Shown: piece after piece, positions 60,946-64,000 of the stretch
Layout of the letters: every line of letters starts with the position of its first letter
Position numbering within the stretch: position 1 is the first letter of the stretch
NCBI GenBank assembly: GCA_050331815.1
Contig: JBHJGM010000002.1
Location: 62,001 to 126,000, forward strand
DNA length: 64,000 nucleotides
From: JBHJGM01 sp050331815
Lineage (GTDB): Bacteria; Verrucomicrobiota; Verrucomicrobiia; Opitutales; JBHJGM01
Reading direction: 5' to 3'
Translations under genes and position numbers: made by a program
Notes under the pieces: model-generated
Database searches by the model: none
What the model was told of the DNA's origin: nothing
Seen by the model: only the letters and a program-made list of their open reading frames with translations

Positions 60946-61677
60946 TCAGCGCAGCTCGCTCGCAAAATCCGCCGGGAAGTCGGTCGTCAAGAAGTCGTAC
61001 GCTGCCTGTTGAAACGTGCACGCGGTTTCCAAGTCGTAGACGGTCCAGACGGACAACTCCTTGCCGGCGTCTCGCAACTGGCCAGCGAAGTCGCTTGGGA
61101 GCGTGCCCAGCGTCTTTGAATGCCCGATGCCATCCAATTGAGAGAGGCGGCAATCGGTCCAGAAAGCCTCGATGGCCTCCGCGTCTAGTTGAGGCAGCGG
61201 CAGCCAGAGCGAGCGGAAGTGAGGGGCCAGTTGCTTGAGGCGAAGCAGCAGAAATGGATCGAATGAAATCAGGCGCACGAAGTGCAGAGGCATGCGACCT
61301 TGATCGAAGGCCTGGTTCAGCGCCGCAAGGTAGCGTTCGGGTGTGGCAGTGTCGTCGGCGGCATCGGTCTTGATTTCGACGAAGAGCCAGCGCTCGGTCG
61401 GAGCCTCCGCCAGCAGTTGCGCAAGCGAGGGCACAGGACCTTCCGAATGCTTTTGGGTGGCCGCTTGAAGTTGTTCGAACGTCGAGGCTGAAGCCGTCTG
61501 TTCGGAGTTAAAAGTGCGCGCGAGCGTTGGGTCGTGCAGGAGCACCAGCTGACGGTCAGCGGTCAGGCGCACGTCGCCTTCGACGCCATCGGCCGTGCTG
61601 GACCAGGCGGCCCGAAACGCCGGCAGGGTATTTTCCAAATGCGTGCCCGCACTGCCGCGGTGTCCGATAATTTTCAC
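60946..61677 (-). CDS. Glycerophosphodiester phosphodiesterase
   Basis: 243 residues. KIIGHRGSAGTHLENTLPAF (catalytic His near residue 6 and Glu), VEGDVRLTADRQLVLLHDPT (Glu, Asp, second His), and WLFVEIKTD (Glu-x-Lys) give the complete GDPD active site. It hydrolyses glycerophosphodiesters to glycerol-3-phosphate and alcohol. No signal peptide, so cytoplasmic, like UgpQ. Divergent from the antiporter gene. Confidence 0.92.
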   Translation of the reverse strand: MKIIGHRGSAGTHLENTLPAFRAAWSSTADGVEGDVRLTADRQLVLLHDPTLARTFNSEQTASASTFEQLQAATQKHSEGPVPSLAQLLAEAPTERWLFVEIKTDAADDTATPERYLAALNQAFDQGRMPLHFVRLISFDPFLLLRLKQLAPHFRSLWLPLPQLDAEAIEAFWTDCRLSQLDGIGHSKTLGTLPSDFAGQLRDAGKELSVWTVYDLETACTFQQAAYDFLTTDFPADFASELR

Positions 61678-61791
61678 GTGAAGTGTCTTTGAACAGTAAG
61701 CCTGATTAATCGATGGAGGGCCGCAAATCGATTGCGGATTTTCAGTTGCTAGGTCTGAGGAGGCAGTTGAGAGTCGTCGTTTAGCTTTTAA

Positions 61792-63657
61792 ATGGATAGT
61801 CTTCCCTTCGGCAGTCTGGCGCTCATTTTACTCGTAGGCACGTTGTGTCAGTGGGTCTCGTGGCGCTTGAAAGTACCCGCAATCCCGTTGTTGCTCGTAA
61901 CGGGTTTTCTGCTGGGCCCGGTCAGCGGCATGCTCAATCCCGACGAGGTAATGGGGAAGCACCTCTTTGCCATCGTGGAGGGGGCCGTGGCCATCATACT
62001 CTTTGAGGGTGGTCTCACCCTGCGCTGGCGTGAGCTGCGCAGCGCGCGCCAGTCCATCATACGCCTGACCACGCTGGGTGTGGTTGCCACATTCATTCTG
62101 GCCACACTGGGGGCGCGCTTTTTCCTGGACTTTGAGTGGTACTTGGCGGCGTTGCTGGGCGCGCTGCTGACCATTACCGGCCCTACCGTGGTCATCCCGA
62201 TGCTGCGGACAATCAAGCCCCGCGGCCGAGTCAAATACGTGGCCAAGTGGGAGGGCATCCTGAACGACCCCATAGGCGTGGTGCTGGCGCTGCTGGTCTT
62301 TGAAATGCACCTGGCCGACAGCGACCGCATGGATGAGGTGCTGCTGATCGGCATCGTTCAGACGCTGGTAGTTTCGCTGAGCCTGTGCGCCTTGACGTAC
62401 CTGCTCATCTATCAGGTGTTGCGCCGCAAATGGCTGCCGGATTATCTCCACAACCCGCTGACGCTGGCCCTTGTCCTGACAGTTTTTGGTACCTCTAACA
62501 CCTTGCAGCCGGAATCTGGGCTGTTGACGGTTACGCTTTTGGGCATCCTGCTGACGAATACCCGCTCGATCGACATTCGGCAGATCGTGGAGTTCAAAGA
62601 GAACCTCCAAGTCCTGCTGATTTCGTTCCTGTTTATCATTCTGTCTGCGCGGGTAGACACGAAGGCGATTGAGCTGATCGGTTTCAGCAGCCTTGGGTTT
62701 TTGATCTTTCTGATCGTGGTGGTGCGCCCGCTGGCGGTTTTGGTAGGCACAGCGGGCTCGAAGGTAAGCTGGCCCGAACGAGGCCTGCTGATGATGCTGG
62801 CACCGCGCGGGATCGTGGCGGTGGCGCTGGTTTCGGTCTTTGCGCTTAAACTCGATGAGAAGGCGGGCGACGGCGACGATCTGGCCGGCCAGCAACTTTT
62901 GGCGGAGATGCTGGTGGTGGTCGTGGGGACGGTACTGTTCTACGGAGCACTGGCGGGCTGGGCGGCCGCGCGCCTGAAGTTATCCAACCTTTCGCCGCAG
63001 GGGTTACTGATCCTCGGCGCGCACGACTGGGCGCGCGACATTGCCAAGGCCCTGAGGGAGGCGGAGATTATCGTGACCCTGATCGACTCAAATCAGCACA
63101 ACATTTTCGTGTCGAAGCAGGAGGAATTGAATGCAGCCCGGGGCAACATTTTTTCCGAAGACTTTCTCGACTCGTTGGACCTTTCGGAGATTGGGACGGC
63201 GGCGCTGCTGACAGGCAATGACGAGATCAACGCCGCCGCGCGGGGCGCGCTGGGCGATTTCATGGAGCGGGGCGACATCTATCACCTGGTGCCCTACGCC
63301 AAGGAGGACAACCCCTACCGCCAGGACGTTAAGGCGCTCAATCCGCTCTTCAGCGAGCACGCCACCTTTGACCGGTTGCAGGAACGCTTTCATGCCGGCG
63401 AACGGCTGCACACGCTGGAGATTGAGGACGAGGCCTCTTTCCAGCGTCTGGTAGACTTGCGCGGGGACTCGGCCAGTCACAATCCGTGGCTGCTCTTCCT
63501 GGTCGAGGAAGACGGCAAGCTGCGCGTCTTTAGCCCGCGCACGGGTATCCGATTCCGCAAGCCGGGCAAGGTCATCCTGCTGGCCAAGCCAGACTTCGAT
63601 CCGGAGAATCCGTCGAAGGCCCTGCAGAATGAATTGGCAACCGACGCCACTTCATAA
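61792..63657 (+). CDS. CPA1-type Na+/H+ antiporter with RCK-like C-terminal domain
   Basis: 621 residues. About 12 transmembrane helices in the first 395 residues, including LFEGGLTLRWREL, the TGPTVVIPMLRTIKPRGRVK region and the paired LNDPIGVVLALLVFEM (ND motif of electroneutral antiporters). Residues 400-530 read as a TrkA-N/RCK nucleotide-binding domain (LLILGAHDWARDIAKALREA, VTLIDSNQ, GTAALLTGNDEINAA) followed by a TrkA-C-like end. The ion could be Na+ or K+; nucleotide gating is inferred from the domain. Confidence 0.9.
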   Translation: MDSLPFGSLALILLVGTLCQWVSWRLKVPAIPLLLVTGFLLGPVSGMLNPDEVMGKHLFAIVEGAVAIILFEGGLTLRWRELRSARQSIIRLTTLGVVATFILATLGARFFLDFEWYLAALLGALLTITGPTVVIPMLRTIKPRGRVKYVAKWEGILNDPIGVVLALLVFEMHLADSDRMDEVLLIGIVQTLVVSLSLCALTYLLIYQVLRRKWLPDYLHNPLTLALVLTVFGTSNTLQPESGLLTVTLLGILLTNTRSIDIRQIVEFKENLQVLLISFLFIILSARVDTKAIELIGFSSLGFLIFLIVVVRPLAVLVGTAGSKVSWPERGLLMMLAPRGIVAVALVSVFALKLDEKAGDGDDLAGQQLLAEMLVVVVGTVLFYGALAGWAAARLKLSNLSPQGLLILGAHDWARDIAKALREAEIIVTLIDSNQHNIFVSKQEELNAARGNIFSEDFLDSLDLSEIGTAALLTGNDEINAAARGALGDFMERGDIYHLVPYAKEDNPYRQDVKALNPLFSEHATFDRLQERFHAGERLHTLEIEDEASFQRLVDLRGDSASHNPWLLFLVEEDGKLRVFSPRTGIRFRKPGKVILLAKPDFDPENPSKALQNELATDATS

Positions 63658-63669
63658 CCCGCTGACTCC

Positions 63670-64000
63670 ATGCCTGGACGGTTCCAGTCGCTCGCGCTTG
63701 CCACCTGCCTGGCGGCTCTGACCGTGACCACTTTAGCCGCACGCGAGTTCAGTGCGTATGCGATCGGAAACTCGCTTACTGTCGACACGCTCAACGGCGG
63801 ACGCGGATTGGAAACCTACCTTGCCGCCGGAGGCATTCAGGCGCGCCTGGGCTACCACATTCGCTGCAACGAGGGGCTCGCCCACATCCTGGAACACCCG
63901 GAAGAAAGTTGCGGCGAGGATCGCCTGTTCAAACCGGCCAACTGGGAAGTCGCGCTGTCGACGCACTTCGAGGTGATCACCCTGCAACCTTTTTCGCGCA
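63670..64000 (+). CDS. Exported SGNH/GDSL-like hydrolase, N-terminal part only
   Basis: 110 residues before the window ends. Signal peptide (SLALATCLAALTVTTLA), then EFSAYAIGNSLTVDTL, in which GNSLT stands at block I of SGNH hydrolases, where the nucleophile Ser of the usual GDSL lies. Next come LGYHIRCNEGLAHILEHP and ALSTHFEVITLQPFS. The catalytic Asp and His would be beyond the end. Likely an exported esterase of the verrucomicrobial type. It begins 12 bases after the antiporter stop, so the two may be co-transcribed. Confidence 0.72.
   Translation, partial: MPGRFQSLALATCLAALTVTTLAAREFSAYAIGNSLTVDTLNGGRGLETYLAAGGIQARLGYHIRCNEGLAHILEHPEESCGEDRLFKPANWEVALSTHFEVITLQPFSR

Noticed and set aside
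1..64000. CRISPR arrays, prophage or insertion-sequence transposases
   Set aside because: No regularly spaced repeats with unique spacers and no transposase, integrase or phage structural gene could be found by reading; the only mobile-like unit is the small GxxExxY cassette.

Overview
The window is about 60% GC, gene-dense bacterial chromosome, most probably from a motile member of the Verrucomicrobiota in the Opitutae/Puniceicoccales branch. The main pointers are a complete five-gene locus matching the Akkermansia Amuc_1098-1102 pilus-like system, a PEP-CTERM surface protein, a large exported parallel beta-helix protein with a typical verrucomicrobial N-terminus, FecR and SGNH/GDSL exported proteins, glycoside hydrolases of families 4 and 43, and many starts without a clear Shine-Dalgarno. 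The phylum assignment is inference from gene content; no rRNA or tRNA gene is visible.

Layout. 1-4.6 kb: a partial alpha/beta hydrolase, a Fur-like regulator lacking the usual metal ligands, and a convergent zinc/manganese ABC transporter operon. 4.6-7.6 kb: a PEP-CTERM protein and a GH4 glycosidase with an added C-terminal beta-rich region. 7.8-11.3 kb: a plus-strand block of an ACP-dehydratase fusion, a ketosynthase and a glycosyltransferase, likely making a specialised lipid or glycolipid. 11.3-14.7 kb: a TPR membrane protein and CheA. 14.9-22.5 kb: the Amuc_1098-1102-like operon, including a protein in which PilM-like and PilN-like parts are fused. 22.6-27.4 kb: Nudix hydrolase and pyruvate dehydrogenase (E1alpha, a small exported protein, E1beta, E2). 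27.5-30.4 kb: CPBP protease, RuvX, a decayed GxxExxY gene bracketed by inverted repeats, and ManC.

30.5-35.7 kb: two exported proteins (a C39-like peptidase and an SHD1-like protein), a rhodanese, and the GDP-fucose pair fcl and gmd with a truncated zeta-like P-loop gene between them; with ManC this supplies GDP-mannose and GDP-fucose. 35.9-40.1 kb: a XylR/AraC-type regulator with a palindrome at its start, and two surface proteins, one (beta-helix) interrupted by an in-frame TGA. 40.2-43.4 kb: a VOC protein between a MazG-like pyrophosphohydrolase and a broken partial copy of it, two membrane proteins, and an inositol monophosphatase-like enzyme. 43.5-47.8 kb: GH43, a FecR protein and a membrane protein.

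47.9-56.6 kb is a motility region (CheW, FlgN-like, FliS, FlgM-like with a sigma-28-like promoter, a lipoprotein, FliD and a Maf-type flagellin glycosylation protein); CheA at 12.4-14.7 kb belongs to it functionally. No flagellin gene is present. 56.8-56.9 kb holds an orphan, strongly structured terminator-ended stretch that may encode a small RNA. 56.9-64 kb: ADP-ribosylglycohydrolase, rhomboid-like membrane protein, PHP phosphoesterase, glycerophosphodiesterase, a cation/proton antiporter and the start of an exported SGNH protein.

The strongest leads for unusual biology are the pilus-like operon with its PilM-PilN fusion, the ACP-dehydratase/ketosynthase/glycosyltransferase unit, the exported protein inside the pdh operon, the inverted-repeat GxxExxY element, the TGA-split beta-helix gene, the MazG duplication, and the orphan structured transcript.
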